From Muscardinus avellanarius (Eukaryota; Chordata; Mammalia; Rodentia; Gliridae), in the NCBI GenBank assembly GCA_963383645.1, contig OY726567.1:70640997-70704996 (forward strand): a stretch of 64,000 nucleotides of DNA, read 5' to 3'. A program made the translations under genes and the position numbers. The notes under the pieces are model-generated. The model did not search any database. It was not told the origin of the DNA and saw only the letters and a list, made by a program, of their open reading frames with translations. Positions 1 through 11,406 of this stretch are shown one piece after another (the stretch's first letter is position 1; each line of letters opens with the position of its first letter).

Positions 1-2
1 GC

Positions 3-953
3 CAGGACCTGCGCCTGGGGCTGTGGGTCCTCTCGCTGCTGCACCTGGTGGTGGGTGTCCCCGTGGGCCTCGGCTACAACACCCTGCTGGTGCTGGCCAA
101 CCTGAGCAGCAAGAGCAGCATGACCATGCCGGACGTGTACTTTGTGAACATGGCCGTGGCGGGCCTGGTGCTCACCCTCCTGGCCCCCGTGTACCTCCTG
201 GATCCCCCTTACTCCAGGTGGGCACTGTGGAGCCTCAGCAGCGCCGTGCAGGTGAGGCTGCTGGTCCTGTTCAACGTCGCCTCCCTGGTGACCATGTACT
301 CCACTGCCCTGCTCAGCCTTGACTACTACATCGAGCGGGCCCTGCCGCGCACCTACATGGCCAGCGTGTACAACACGCGGCACGTGTGCAGCTTCGTCTG
401 GGGCGGGGCGCTGCTGACCAGCTTCTCCTCCCTGCTCTTCGACATCTGCAGCTACGTGTCCTCCCGGATCACCGAGTGCGCCAAGATGCAGAACACGGTG
501 GCTGCCGACGCCATCCTGGTGCTCATTGGGTATGTGGTGCCGGGCCTGGCGGTGCTGTACGCACTGGTGCTCATCTCACGGATCCACAAAGAGGACACGC
601 CCCTCGACCAGGACTCGGGCAGGCTGGACCCCTCGGTGCACAGGCTTCTGGTGGCCACCGTGTGCACCCAGTTTGGGCTCTGGACGCCTTACTACCTGAG
701 CCTCCTGGGGCACACGGTGCTGGTCTCACGGGGGAGGCCCACGGACGGAGACTACCTGGGGCTCCTGCACGTCGCGAAGGACTTGTCCAAGTTCTTGGCC
801 TTCTTGAGCAGCGCGGTGATGCCACTTCTCTACCGCTATATCAACAAAAACTTCCCCAGCAAACTGAGACAACTGATAAAGAAAATGCACTGTGAGCACC
901 GGCACTGCTCCCCGGACACTGTGGGGGTACAGCAGGTGATGGCGCAGGCTTAG
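3..953 (+). CDS. GPR146: GPR146, probable G protein-coupled receptor 146 (5'-partial)
   Basis: This is a plasma-membrane seven-transmembrane receptor. In liver GPR146 is reported to promote ERK and SREBP2 signalling and VLDL secretion; a C-peptide receptor role has also been proposed. The visible protein is 316 residues with no break. It reads in from the window edge at a Q-D-L segment matching residue 20 or so of the 333-residue human protein, so only about 19 N-terminal residues are missing. Recognisable blocks are [16 protein letters not shown] (TM2), [20 protein letters not shown] (TM3 to loop 2), [15 protein letters not shown] (TM4), [19 protein letters not shown] (TM6) and the C-terminal [12 protein letters not shown]. 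Family peculiarities are kept: Gly replaces the TM2 aspartate, DYY replaces DRY, and there is no NPxxY. The C terminus is about two residues longer than in human. Identification is from remembered similarity and is very secure; the true start lies outside the window. Confidence 0.96.
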   Translation, partial: QDLRLGLWVLSLLHLVVGVPVGLGYNTLLVLANLSSKSSMTMPDVYFVNMAVAGLVLTLLAPVYLLDPPYSRWALWSLSSAVQVRLLVLFNVASLVTMYSTALLSLDYYIERALPRTYMASVYNTRHVCSFVWGGALLTSFSSLLFDICSYVSSRITECAKMQNTVAADAILVLIGYVVPGLAVLYALVLISRIHKEDTPLDQDSGRLDPSVHRLLVATVCTQFGLWTPYYLSLLGHTVLVSRGRPTDGDYLGLLHVAKDLSKFLAFLSSAVMPLLYRYINKNFPSKLRQLIKKMHCEHRHCSPDTVGVQQVMAQA

Positions 954-1497
954 GGGGACACCCCAGGCCTGGTCCCCCAGAACGCTGGGCCGCAGCAGCT
1001 GGAGGTTTTCACTCGCTCCCTCCCTGGTCTCACATCCCGGGGAAGAGCTGACCGTGAGAAACTGAAGCTCAACGGATGCACAGCACTTTGTACCTGGACA
1101 CGTGGCGCTTTCTACCCCAGAAACACGCACTGACGCTAGAACGGCACAGGCGTCCTTCTCTTATGTTTTCAGTGTTTTTCCCAAATGGGCCAATTGAGGT
1201 CAAGGTTATGTTGTAGAAAGCAGTGGGCGCCTTGTGTGAAGAACGGGCTGCCTTTACCTAGCCTTCCCGCCGTGCCTGGAGATGCGTGCATTCTCCCAAA
1301 GACACAGGTCCAAGTCCTTGCAAGCGGACTGGCCTTCAGCCGCCTCGGTATCCAGCTTTCTAAATGAAGTGATGAAAATCTAGAGCCAGTATTTATACTT
1401 CGTTCGTATTGTCACAATACTTGATTCCCCCTCATTTTTTGTTTCATAAAAAGATTTGATTGCTAGGAAATGACAAGTATTAAGATGAAGGATACAA
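954..1497 (+). other. GPR146 3' UTR and flank
   Basis: This is unique sequence directly downstream of the GPR146 stop, free of SINEs until about 1498. It is probably largely 3' UTR. I see no canonical AATAAA before the first SINE; a CATAAA variant near 1444 is the only weak candidate, so the transcript end is undetermined. Confidence 0.5.
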
Positions 1498-1659
1498 GTC
1501 AGGCATGGCGGCACGTGCCTGTAATCCCAGTACCTGGAAGGCGGAGAGAGGAAGACTGCAGCATGGAGTAATTTAGCGAGACCATTTTTCAAAATGAAAA
1601 ATAAAGGCTTGGGGAATAGCTTAGTGGTTGGAACACTCCTGGGTTCAGTCTCTAGTACA

Positions 1660-1704
<45 letters not shown>
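1498..1704 (+). repeat. Diverged B1-ID SINE with (CA)n tail
   Basis: A full-length but diverged + strand copy: the B1-like half (GGCATGGCGGCACG start) runs into an ID-like half with the tRNA B-box-like GGGTTCAGTC, ending in about 43 bases of (CA)n at 1662-1704. The dinucleotide tract starts exactly where the SINE tail would be. Confidence 0.85.
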
Positions 1705-1705
<1 letters not shown>

Positions 1706-2217
1706 CAGTGGAGAGGGATGCGGCAGTATTATGGTGTGAGGACAGGCATGTGGTGCACCTGTCAGACCTGCAAAAGCCAGAGAGGAGCCACCAAAGGCAT
1801 TGTGTGGCTGGCTGGAGCGCTCTCCCCATCCATTACATGTACCTGATACGCCCTGCATGAGCACATCTGTCCTTCCAAGTCTAATCCCCAAAGTGTGAAT
1901 GAAACAAAGGATATAATTAAACTAAAGAAAGAAAATGCTGTTGGGATTCTAACCTAATATCAAGGCTGAAGGGCCCCCAGGGCAGAGGTACAGATGCTGG
2001 AAGAAGTGTTAGTGAGGCACATAAAAGGGCACGAAGCTCGCTCCCCAAGGAGACCAAGGACCGGAAATCACCGTAAGGTAACCCTGACTGACCTCTTACA
2101 AGCAGAGCTGCACCTGATGTCAGCTGTGGGGCTGTGCAGTAGGGTGTCCACCCCCTCACAGGCCAAGCCCAGAGGTGCCCGTGATCCAGGCCAAACAGGC
2201 CTCATTGAAGGTTTGCT
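1705..2217. other. Anonymous unique sequence
   Basis: About 510 bases of mixed composition. I find no supported gene, RNA or recognisable repeat; the open frames here are short and on both strands. Confidence 0.4.
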
Positions 2218-2359
2218 GCCAGCCTCAACTATTTAGTGAGGCCCTCTGCAACTTTGAGACTGTTTCAAAATAAAGAATAATAATGACAAAAACAACAACA
2301 ACAACAACAACAACAACAAAAGAAACAGGCAATCTCTAGGACCACACACACACACACAA
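2218..2359 (+). repeat. SINE middle fragment with (AAC)n and (CA)n
   Basis: A + strand fragment of the B1-ID SINE (CCAGCCTCA to TTTCAAAATAAAG) is followed by an (AAC)n tract at about 2283-2322 and a short (CA)n at 2343-2359. Confidence 0.75.
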
Positions 2360-2995
2360 AAAGAAGCTGGGAGTACAATTGGAGGTAAAATACCCCATGT
2401 ATAAAAAAAAGTAATAATATTAATAACAACAAAATTACAGACCCACAATCCTCTGATCCCCAATTCTGAAACCCAGGAAGCTCTGCAAAGAGGAAAGTTT
2501 CTCCTGTATGATTACTTAAAGGGACATGAGGCCCTTGAAGCCATCTCGGCCCCCTCATTTCTATGGAAAGGTTAACATGATACAGGGTGCTGCCCCAAGC
2601 CCTGGCGCTCTGTAATACTGAATGTGTACAGAACACTTCCTTCTGACAGCCCCAAACATCTGCATTCCGAACACGCCTGCGCCAAGGACCAGGGGACATC
2701 GTTCTGGACTCTGCTCCTCCTCTACGGGCCCAAGCGCTGTCCTGGTCTCAGCCATGAGAAAATCCAGCCATGAATTAGTTGCTTCGTTTTATTTATTGTA
2801 CACAAACTACATCTACTCAAGTAATGACGTGCCTGAATTAGTTTGCCTTGTTGAGAATTATGAAAATACACTGGATACTCTGTTAGGCCCCAGTTCCTTA
2901 TTGGTAAACCATGAGGCTAAAACGGAGATGGTTTTCTGTGTTGCTTCTGAGTGTGAAATTTTTATTTTAAGGTTCTCATTAAAAACCTTAAGGCT

Positions 2996-3105
2996 GAGCC
3001 AGGTGTGGTGGTACAAGCCTGGAATCCTAGTACTTGGCAGATGGAGATGGGAGGATCACAGGTTTGAGACAGCTTTTAGCAAGTTAGTGAGGTCCTTAGC
3101 CAGCC
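2996..3105 (+). repeat. B1-like half of a B1-ID SINE
   Basis: A + strand 5' part of the dimeric SINE (GCCAGGTGTGGTGG start, GAGGATCACAGGTT middle), with the ID half missing. The surrounding 2360-2995 and 3106-3706 stretches are unique sequence in which I see no supported gene. Confidence 0.75.
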
Positions 3106-3706
3106 TGGGCGACCCGCGCCAGGGGACACGGGGACGCCTCCCACTCCTGGCTCAAAAGAGACTGGAAATGCCAGGTGCCCCTGGACCACAAGATGTGGGA
3201 CCAGCAGAGAACCTAGAGACCCCTTTGAGCCCCTCCTGCCACAACCCCGCACTCACAGCCCTGCCCAGCACTCGGTATGGGTGAGGGAGGGTCTCATGTG
3301 AACATGAAGCGTGCGTCCAGAGAAGGTGGGTGTGCAAATGCCAGTGAACGGTGGCACTGGGTTCACTTCTGCAGGACACTTCTGCTTCTCATGCACACTT
3401 AAATCCTGTAAGATGAAGGTAGTGTTTGCAGCCTTCCCCAAACTTAGCCAGTCCTGAGCACTGAGAGTCTTAGGTCCCTAGGGTTCCTTCTGACATCAGT
3501 CTGAGAAAGATCACATCCCCAGATGGACCACTGCCTGATGCTCGGGCTTTCTCCCAGGTGAGGGTGGATGAACCCGCTCCTACCATCTCCTCCTGTCGAC
3601 ACAGGGCAGGGCTGCAACTCAGAAAGTGGGAGGGGCCGTGAAATGGCACAGGAGTGTGCAAGTTACCATTCATTCTACCTGCTCCACCTTGAGTTTTTCT
3701 TTCTTT
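3106..3706. other. Anonymous unique sequence
   Basis: About 600 bases without a recognisable repeat, splice-bounded coding exon or RNA gene. Confidence 0.4.
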
Positions 3707-4324
3707 CTTCCTTTTTTTTTTGGTACAGGAGATTAAACGAAGAGGCATTGTATCTTTGAGCTACACCCCCAGCCCTTATTAACGTTTTTTAAATTAATTA
3801 ATTATTTTTTATGGTACCAGGGGTTGAACCCAGGGCATTCTACCTCCAAGCTATACTCCCAGCCCTATTTTTTATTCTTTATTTTGAAATAGGGTCTTAC
3901 TATGTTGCGGAGGGCCTCACTAAGTAGCTGAGGCTGGCTGTGAACCCATAATACTCCTGTATCAGCTTCCCAAGTACTGAGATTACAAGCATGTGCTACC
4001 AGCCCAGCTTTTATTTTTCTTTGTAGTACTGGAAATTGAACCCTGAGGCATTCTACCTCTGAGCTACACCTCCATACTGATTTTCTTATTTGGAAACAGG
4101 ATCTTGTTAGTTTGATGAGAGTCTCACTACTTGCTGAGGCTGTCCTTGAACCCTCTTGTCTCAGCCTCCCAAGTACTAGGATTATCAGCATGTGCCATCA
4201 TGCCTGCCTTTTATTTTTGTTTAAAGACAGGATCTGGGTGAGGTTGCTGAGAGGCTAAGTAGCTAAGGCTAGTCTTAAAACTGTAACCCTCCTGTTTCCG
4301 CCTACAGAGTAATGGGATTACAGC
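3707..4324 (-). repeat. Cluster of four antisense B1-ID SINE copies
   Basis: Consecutive minus-strand copies lie at about 3707-3780 (ID half only), 3810-4008 (full), 4009-4208 (full) and 4209-4324 (B1 half). Each antisense copy reads T-rich start, GGTACT...GAACCC, CTACACCCCCAGCCC, then the inverted B1 half ending in CACCA-type sequence. Divergence differs between copies, so they are independent insertions. Confidence 0.85.
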
Positions 4325-4872
4325 CACGTTGAGGTTTTGACCCAAGAAAAGCAAAGACTGATGGCCACACACACACCTGAACTTTCACCGCAGTTTTGGC
4401 CATAAAAGCCTGACGTGGAAACAGCTTGCCCGTCTGCCAATGTGCGACAAGACAGACAGGGCCTCTCTACCAGTGGAATGCTGCCTGGCAACGAGAGAAA
4501 CGGCCACTGACACTCATACAGTACCACGAAGCTCAGGAGACGGGCACCTGCACACGCACTGCCTGCCCCTCTGCCAGGGCTAGAGGCACTGCCTGTGCGG
4601 GGCAGCACAGGGACACTCTGGAAGGATGGAAATGGTCTCTCCCATGGGCACCGATTACGTAGGTGTGGGCCCCTGTGGGGACTCTGACTTGGACACTGGA
4701 GACCTCCACTGGCAGAGCAATCCACAATCTGTGGGTTGTGTCTCAGTGTTTCATGAGGAGGGGCAGGTATGTGCTAATGCATCTGGGTACTCTCTGGCCC
4801 CTGACACTGACATTATGTGAGCCCAGGAAACAGATGCTGAGAGACAAAATGGCTAACATTTAAAGTGCTGTG
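4325..4872. other. Anonymous unique sequence
   Basis: About 550 bases with moderate GC. No coding, RNA or repeat signature that I can support. Confidence 0.4.
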
Positions 4873-5420
4873 GTAGTCAGGTGCGGTGATGCACCTGTAA
4901 TCATGGTACTTGGGAGGATGAGACAGGAGGATCTCAGGTCTGAGGAGAGCCTCTGCCAAGAGTAAGACTCTCTGCAACTTAGTGAGACCCTGCTTCAAAA
5001 TAAAAGTATTTTGAAGTGTGCGCGCCAGGCATGGTGCACACACTAGCAATCCCAGCATTTGGGAGGCTAAGACCAGAGGACAGCGGTTCACGGACAAGGA
5101 GACCCTGTTTCAAAATAAAGAATAAAAAACAGAGCTGGAGCCGGGTGTGGTGGCGCATGCTTGTAATCCCCGCGCTTGGGAGGCAGAGACAGGAGGATCG
5201 CGTTCGAAGCCAGCCGTGCACGCTGGCTTAGGAGACCCTGTTTCCAAATTTTTAAAAATGTAAAAATAGGTCTGGGAGTGTAGCCCAGAGGTAGAAGGGC
5301 TTCCAGGAACCCCAGTACCACCAAAAAAAACCCCAAACAAACAAAAAGAAAAAAAACAGAGCTGGGGGTGTAGCTTGGAGGTGGAATGCTCCCGGGTTGC
5401 ATCCCCAGTACTGCAAAGGA
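4873..5420 (+). repeat. SINE cluster with a nested young insertion
   Basis: A + strand partial copy lies at 4873-5010. A second copy (5025-5138) is interrupted by a complete younger SINE (5139-5350), and the host's ID half resumes at 5351-5420. The 15-base AAAAAACAGAGCTGG occurs at 5124-5138 and again at 5351-5365, flanking the inner element as a target-site duplication. The inner copy belongs to the short subfamily ending CTTCCAGGAACCCCAG. Confidence 0.9.
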
Positions 5421-5438
5421 GGAAAGAAAGAGAAGGAA

Positions 5439-5502
<64 letters not shown>

Positions 5503-5511
5503 AAAGAAAGG
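5421..5511 (+). repeat. (GAAA)n microsatellite
   Basis: A nearly pure GAAA tract of about 90 bases grown from the A-rich tail of the preceding SINE. Confidence 0.95.
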
Positions 5512-5516
5512 TAAGC

Positions 5517-5712
5517 CAGCCAGGTGTAGTGGAGTCCGTTTGTAATCCCAGGACTTGGGAGGCTGAGATAGGAAGATTGCGTAGGTTCGAAGCCAGCCTC
5601 AGCTACTTGATGAGGCTCTCAGCAACCTGTTTTCAAATAAAATATAAAATAGGTCTGGGAGTGTAGCCCAGAGGTAGAAAGCCCCTGGGTTCCAGCCCTG
5701 GTAATGCGCGCG

Positions 5713-5767
<55 letters not shown>

Positions 5768-5833
5768 CTGGGGATTTAGCTCAGAGGTAGAAATCCACTG
5801 GGTTCAACCCCCAGTGCCATATAAATAAACAAA

Positions 5834-5872
<39 letters not shown>

Positions 5873-5874
5873 AA
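5517..5874 (+). repeat. B1-ID SINE, (CG)(CA)n, ID half and (AAAT)n
   Basis: A full + strand SINE at 5517-5705 ends in alternating CG then (CA)n (5706-5765). A separate ID-like half follows (5766-5818) with an (AAAT)n tail at 5819-5874. The alternating purine-pyrimidine run is the sort of sequence able to adopt Z-DNA. Confidence 0.85.
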
Positions 5875-6351
5875 CAAATGTGCTAAGGTGCCCTTGGGTT
5901 CAATCCTGTGTCCTTCCCCTAAAACTTTTTTTTTAAAGTGCTGTTGATTTAAGCTGTGAGTCAAATAACATGTGGTTCAGTACCATCTTTCCAGGCTAAA
6001 TGTTTCTAGCCTCCCGGGGCAGGCTTGTTCTGAGCTCCATCCAGTGGCCGTCAGCGGACCTTCACTTTTCCTGGCAGCAGGAGGCCCAGGTTGGGGAACC
6101 ACGCCAGCACTGCTGCGCGGGCAGGAGGCAGCAGGGCCAAAGTGAGCACTGGCCAGAGGAGACCTGGCCACACCAAAAAGGGTGCTCCTGGCAGATTATG
6201 GAGAAACCGGGTGGGATAAAGTTAAGTGACAGACTCCAGCATCCACCATGGGCTTCACCCCAAATCTGGTGCCGAGAGAGCATCATGCTGGGTCAGTGTA
6301 AGAACCTAGCCTGGAAAACCCACTTGCTTCCATCAGAATTTCCCCTAGGAC
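5875..6351. other. Anonymous unique sequence
   Basis: About 480 bases, GC-rich in the middle, with no repeat or gene recognised. Confidence 0.4.
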
Positions 6352-6688
6352 AGTTGGACACAGTGGCCCACACCTGTAATCCCAAGTGTGTGAGAGTCTG
6401 AGACAGGAGGATCACAGGTTCAAGGCCAGCCTCAACATTTCAGTGAAACCCTGTTTCAAAATGAGAAGAAAAAAAAAAAGATTACACACTTGTAATCTCA
6501 GTATGTGGGAGTCTGAGACAGGAGGACTGCAGGTTCAAGGCCAGCCTCAGCAATTTAACAAGAGCCTCAGCAACTAAGCAAGACCGGTTTCAAAATAAAA
6601 TAAAATAAGATCTGGAGGTATAGCTCGGAGGTAGAGCACTCCTGGGCACTCCTGGGTTTAATCCCCAGTACCCCCTCATACACACAAA
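6352..6688 (+). repeat. Two B1-ID SINE copies in tandem
   Basis: A + strand B1 half with an A-rich end (6352-6478) is followed directly by a second, full copy (6479-6688). In the second, the phrase CACTCCTGGG in the ID half is repeated in tandem, a small internal duplication. Confidence 0.85.
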
Positions 6689-7489
6689 AATTTCCCTTAG
6701 GATATACATGTAAGTGGGTTCACATGAAAAAATGCCTCTAATTTCTAAGTGATTTTCACAAAAGTACAGAGATAATATTGGCGGCGAGTTTTTGAGCTTA
6801 CTCTGGGCTCTCACACCTGCCCGCACACAAATATACTCTTCAATGGATAAGGAGTCAGATGATCAGGGGCTGTCTGTGCCCCCAAATGCCACATCGGGCT
6901 GCAGCAGTGTTCCCAGCAGGGCGCTAGTTTTAAGAGCCCTTTCTCTCCCCAGTGTCTTGGCAGAAGCGACTTCATTGCTCACCGCTCCTCTACGCTGTGA
7001 AGGCCAATGGCTGGATCTAAAGAAGAGAAGGTGGAGGAGGAAAGGGAGAGGGTGGCACTCATCCTCTGGTGGTCCTCTTGCCCGGCTGTCCTGGGGCTGC
7101 GCAGAGACTTCTAGACAACATACCTCCCAGCCCAGAGGCCAGGCCCTGGGTGTGGGCCGGCGCGCTGTCCTATACTGTCTCCAGCCCAGCAGGGGCAAAG
7201 CCTCCTTGCTCAGGGCTGACGGCGTGGCCAGCCTGTGCAAAGGCTGAGTGCACAACAGCGGGGTCCACAAGCTGCCCCAAGCTGCCAGGCTTCCAGTCTC
7301 TCAGACTGGGGCGCACACACTACAGGTGACAAACAGCAGGGACACAGGCAAAGGCCTGTTCCATGACCCTGTGGCCCTTCCGTGGCCGAGGCTCGCCTCC
7401 CAAGTTCCTGCTGCCCTGGCCTCTGCAGAGAATGGCACTCAGGACACTAAGGCTCCTTTGTTTCTTTGCAGGGGGAGGGCGGCTGGAGA
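6689..7489. other. Anonymous unique sequence
   Basis: About 800 bases with no supported coding exon. Several open frames overlap on both strands in the GC-rich part (7050-7480), but none shows a family signature, a long frame or convincing splice bounds. Confidence 0.4.
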
Positions 7490-7772
7490 TTGGATACAGG
7501 AGTGCTCTACCTCCTAGCTGTACTCCCAGCACATTTATTTATTCATTCATTATTTTTGCTACTGGGGATTGAATCCAGACACATTCTACCTCTGAACTAT
7601 ACAGCCAGCCCTGTTTTATTTTTTATTTTGGAACAGGGTTTCACTAAGTAGCAGAGGGGCCTCACTAAATTGCTGAGGCTGGCCTTGAACCTACGATCCT
7701 CTTGTCTCAGCTTCCTGAGACATACCTGGGATTACAGGTATGTGCTACCAAGTTCAGCTTATTTTTATTTTT

Positions 7773-7806
<34 letters not shown>

Positions 7807-8170
7807 GTAGTAATGAAGATTGAGCCAACCCCGCTATACCCTCAGCCCCCTCCCCCTTTATTAGTAACTGGGGATTGAACCCAGGGGCATTCTACCTCCA
7901 AGTTACACCCCCAGCCCTATTTTGTATTCTTTTATTTTGAAACAGGGTCTCACTGAATTGCAAAGGGCCTAAGTAGTAGCTGAGGCTGTCCATGAACTGC
8001 AACCCTCCTATCTCAGCCTCCCGAATGCTGAGTTTACAAGTGTGTGCCACCACGCCTGGCTTATACCTTATTTTGAAACAGGGTCTTGCCAAGTTGCTCA
8101 GGCTGGCCTCAAATCTGTATGATTCTCCTGCTTCAGTCTCCACCTTGTAGGTTCTTGCCATACACCTGGA
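7490..8170 (-). repeat. Cluster of antisense B1-ID SINEs with (TCTG)n
   Basis: Minus-strand pieces: an ID-half fragment at 7490-7540, a full copy at 7551-7758, a (TCTG)n tract at about 7776-7807 followed by a decayed ID half to 7850, a full copy at 7860-8061 and a B1 half at 8062-8170. Confidence 0.85.
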
Positions 8171-9229
8171 CCATCCCAGTGGTTCACAGCCCTGGAGGGC
8201 AGAAGACACTGCTACAGCACGGCCACAGAAAAACCTGCTCCCTGACCCTACACCAGCACAAAGTCATGCACTCAGGCTTCAGGAAGAGCCATGGGCCGGG
8301 GGTGGGGTTGGGGTATGGGGACAGAGCGCTGGGCCTGTGGAACCCCCAGGAGGTCATGGAACCAGGAGGCAGCACCCCCTTTCTGGGAAGACTCCAGTCC
8401 CGCAGAAGCTTCTGGATGATGAACACAGTGCAAAACCGCAGTGCCTCTTGGGACAGGACCTTTCATGCCACCCCGGTCCCCACGAGATTCCTCCCTGGGG
8501 CCAGTTAATGGCCACAGCAGCCACGACACCAACTGCCTGCAATGATGGGCTCCATCCGTCAACCAGGGGCAGGACACAGCATCCAAAGGGCACGGCAGTG
8601 GGCTTCAGGAGTCTGCCATCTACGCTCACAGTGGGGAGAGTCTGAGCAAGAGCAGGTGGCCAGGCTGCAGGGCTCCCCACCCAGCCCACTGTGGACACGG
8701 CCCAGGCACTGCACGTCCGCTGAGGCCCAAAGGGGGCAGGGACAACAGCGACAGGCCTCCCACCAGGCACTTCTGGATTCGAGAGACCCGTCCTTCCGTC
8801 ATTTTAGGGGTGCTTACAACAGCCCCTCCAGCCCTGTGCACCTTCATACTCTGAGTCCTCCAGATTTGTCTTTCACAACATGAGGCTCTAGAGCACAGTG
8901 TCTGGGTTCCTAGAACAAGAACCTTTTGTCTGGACCTTTAGGACAGACTCTGTGCCAAAGGGGCAGTACTTATCACCCAGATTCTGTTTAACGGTGTTCT
9001 AATTTCCTACCCTCAGGACAGATGGAAATAGACCTCAGGGGCCACCCAGGGCTTAGGACAGTTCTGCTAGATTCAGGAGGCCGAGGGACGTGCCTATATC
9101 CATCACCGTGTGCAAGTCAGGAGCTCGGGGCTCAGGGGACAGCACCCTGCCCCTCCGCAGATGGGCTGGATGATGTATTAACAGCCCCTGGGGATCCTCG
9201 AAACATAGAGCTATTATCTTTTGTTGTTG
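8171..9229. other. SINE-free GC-rich stretch, no gene recognised
   Basis: About 1.06 kb with no SINE. Open frames exist on both strands but are short, overlapping and without motifs. I see nothing that I can call a gene. Confidence 0.4.
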
Positions 9230-9402
9230 TTGTTTGTTTTGGTGTTGGGGATTGAACCTAGGGGCATTCTCCAAACTAAGCCCCAAGCCCTTCTTAAAAA
9301 ATTTGCAGTGGGATCTTGCTAAGCTGTGAGGACAGCCTTGAACCTAAGATCGTTCTGTCTCAGCCTCGCAGGTACTGGGATTCCAAGTGTGTACCACCTG
9401 TT
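9230..9402 (-). repeat. Diverged antisense B1-ID SINE
   Basis: Minus-strand copy preceded by a TTG-rich tail; the inverted ID half (GGGGATTGAACC) and B1 half (GTCTCAGCCTC) are both recognisable. Confidence 0.8.
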
Positions 9403-10619
9403 GCGATGGCCCACAGATCAATTATCTTAAGACAGGTGGGAACACCGATGGGGCCACGTATAGCACAGCTGCATTTTAAGACTCCCATGGGACTTCCCTA
9501 GGAAGAGCCTGAGGGAAGAAGCTGGCTCCCCAAAGCCATCTCCACGATCTTTACCTCCACGACTGGGCCTCTCTCCCTTCAGAACCCGGGGCCGCCACGC
9601 GGGTCTCCCCTGCCGGCGCCTCCACCTCCTCCGCGAGGCTGAGTGTGGCGGGTGGTGCTGACGTGCTTTCTGGAGGCACGTCCTGCCCGGCACAGCCAAC
9701 TCCAGGCGAGCCCTGCTGGAGCTCCAGGTGCCAGCACACGGGTAGTTTGGGCGCCGCTGGCTTTGTAGTTAGGACTCGGGTCGCTGCGTACTCAGGCTGG
9801 AGCGCCCGGTGCCCTGGGTCACCCCGTTGTCAAGGGTGGAACTGGTGCCGGCCCCTCAGCAAGGACTGTGAGGCCAGACTCCAGGGGAAGGCTCTGCTGT
9901 CTGGGTGGGGCTTTAGCTCCTATTTTAAGTTACAAATGTTGCTTTCTGGGAGGGACTGTCAGCGATCAGCCAGCACACAAGTCTGAAGGAAAGCCCTAGC
10001 AGCCCTGGGACTCAGCACAGCACACACATACGTCACTTCTCCCGTCCCCACACGGGGCTGCCTCCATCCCACATAGGTGGATTTGAAAGTTTTTGGGTCA
10101 CGCGGCCAAACCATGCACTGCTTAAATGCAGTGTGTGGTTTGAATGACACACAGCCAATTCCTGTTTTCACACAGCTGTAGGTTTCTGTGCCTGACTTGT
10201 TCTCAGTAAGCAGAGCAACTGAAGGGAGGGCAAGATGGAGCAGAAAGCCTGGCTTCTCCGCAGTCTCTTCGTTCCTCACTCCCCGTGACAGCCCCGCACT
10301 CACGACCCCAGGAGGGCGCCAGGAGCAGGGCCTCCACACAAGGGAGCATCCTGTCCACTTCTGTGGGAAGCAGCAGCCCTGCCCACCCTCCCACCAGGAC
10401 TCTGGCCTCCTCCCTCTAACTTACCAGGTAGGCAGAAGCTGGCTGGGGGAAGGGGGCGGGAGCAAGTTCGTAGCTGTGAAAGTTTTTAAAAAACATTTCT
10501 TTGTACTACAGGTTGATTCCGTTAAAAAAATGCAAATGCGAATATTTTTCTAGCCCCTGGAAATGACTGAGCTGACTGCCTGGCTTCCTCATTTAACGAA
10601 AGGTCAAAGCTGGGTCAAA
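9403..10619. other. Unique stretch with a CpG-richer core
   Basis: About 1.2 kb without SINEs. The part at 9560-9800 is GC-rich with several CpGs and follows a pyrimidine-rich tract ending CAG near 9572, so a noncoding exon or regulatory element is conceivable. No protein family is recognisable in any frame. Confidence 0.35.
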
Positions 10620-10858
10620 GCTCCCAGTACCTGACTGAGAGGCCAAGAAAGGAGGATTGTAGGTTAGAGGTCAGCCCTGGCAATTCAGCAAGACCCTCAG
10701 TGACAGCAAGATCATTTCAACATAAAAAAAAAAATTAATTTAAAAGGGCTGGTAGTAAATAAAACTCTGGAGTAGAGTGGCCCTGGGTTCAATCCTCAGA
10801 AATACCAAAAAAATAAAAAATAAAAAATAAAAAATAAAAAAAAGAAAGAAAGAAAGGA
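10620..10858 (+). repeat. Diverged B1-ID SINE with (AAAAT)n tail
   Basis: An old + strand copy with several deletions, ending in an (A4-5T)n and GAAA-rich tail at 10807-10858. Confidence 0.8.
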
Positions 10859-11406
10859 AATTCTAGTTGTCTCCTGAAATGGAGACAGTCTGGAGGCGAG
10901 GCGGGTCAGAGAAATGCTGGGCTGCTGCTGGAGCTGCCAGGGAATGACTACTGCTGGGTTTTCATCCTAGCCCAGGAATGCTGGGAAGGTCTGATGTGGC
11001 AGAATATAATGAACGTTTAAGAGTAGGCACATCTGGAACGTGTGTGTTTTCATGGTCTGTGAAACCTAAAAATGGAGGATTCTTTTGGCCCATGGAGGGA
11101 GGCAGGCGGGAGCCCAGACATCCACTTTTCCATTCAGAGGAGGAGGCGGGCAGAGCCTGGCACACCTCCCAAGTAAGCAAGGCCGCCTCAGCCTCTGTAC
11201 CACTGGGCTTCCTGCTCGGTGCGGTGCAGGGCTCCTGACGTGTGTCCCTGAGACCCAGGGCCAGGGGCTGGCACAGGAATCCCATGTGCAGGTTGGTCTC
11301 ACTCTGTGGGATCCCCACAAAGATGCCCTGGTGATCCTGGTGATGTTCCACGATCACTCCCCGGGCTTGTCAGCTGGCCTGGGACCTAGCCTGCCTTCCA
11401 CCCAGG
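10859..11406. other. Anonymous unique sequence
   Basis: About 550 bases, moderately GC-rich, with no supported gene or repeat. Confidence 0.4.

Noticed and set aside
386..895. Alternative + and minus frames inside GPR146
   Set aside because: They overlap a securely identified coding frame and have compositionally biased, motif-free products.
5397..5666. Lys/Glu-rich and other frames within SINEs and microsatellites
   Set aside because: Translations of GAAA, CA or AAAT tracts and of SINE halves; repeated near-identical peptides across the window are SINE-derived, not genes.
9427..9739. C7orf50 exon on the minus strand
   Set aside because: The minus-strand peptides do not match the remembered C7orf50 sequence (Lys-rich N terminus or its conserved C-terminal helix region).
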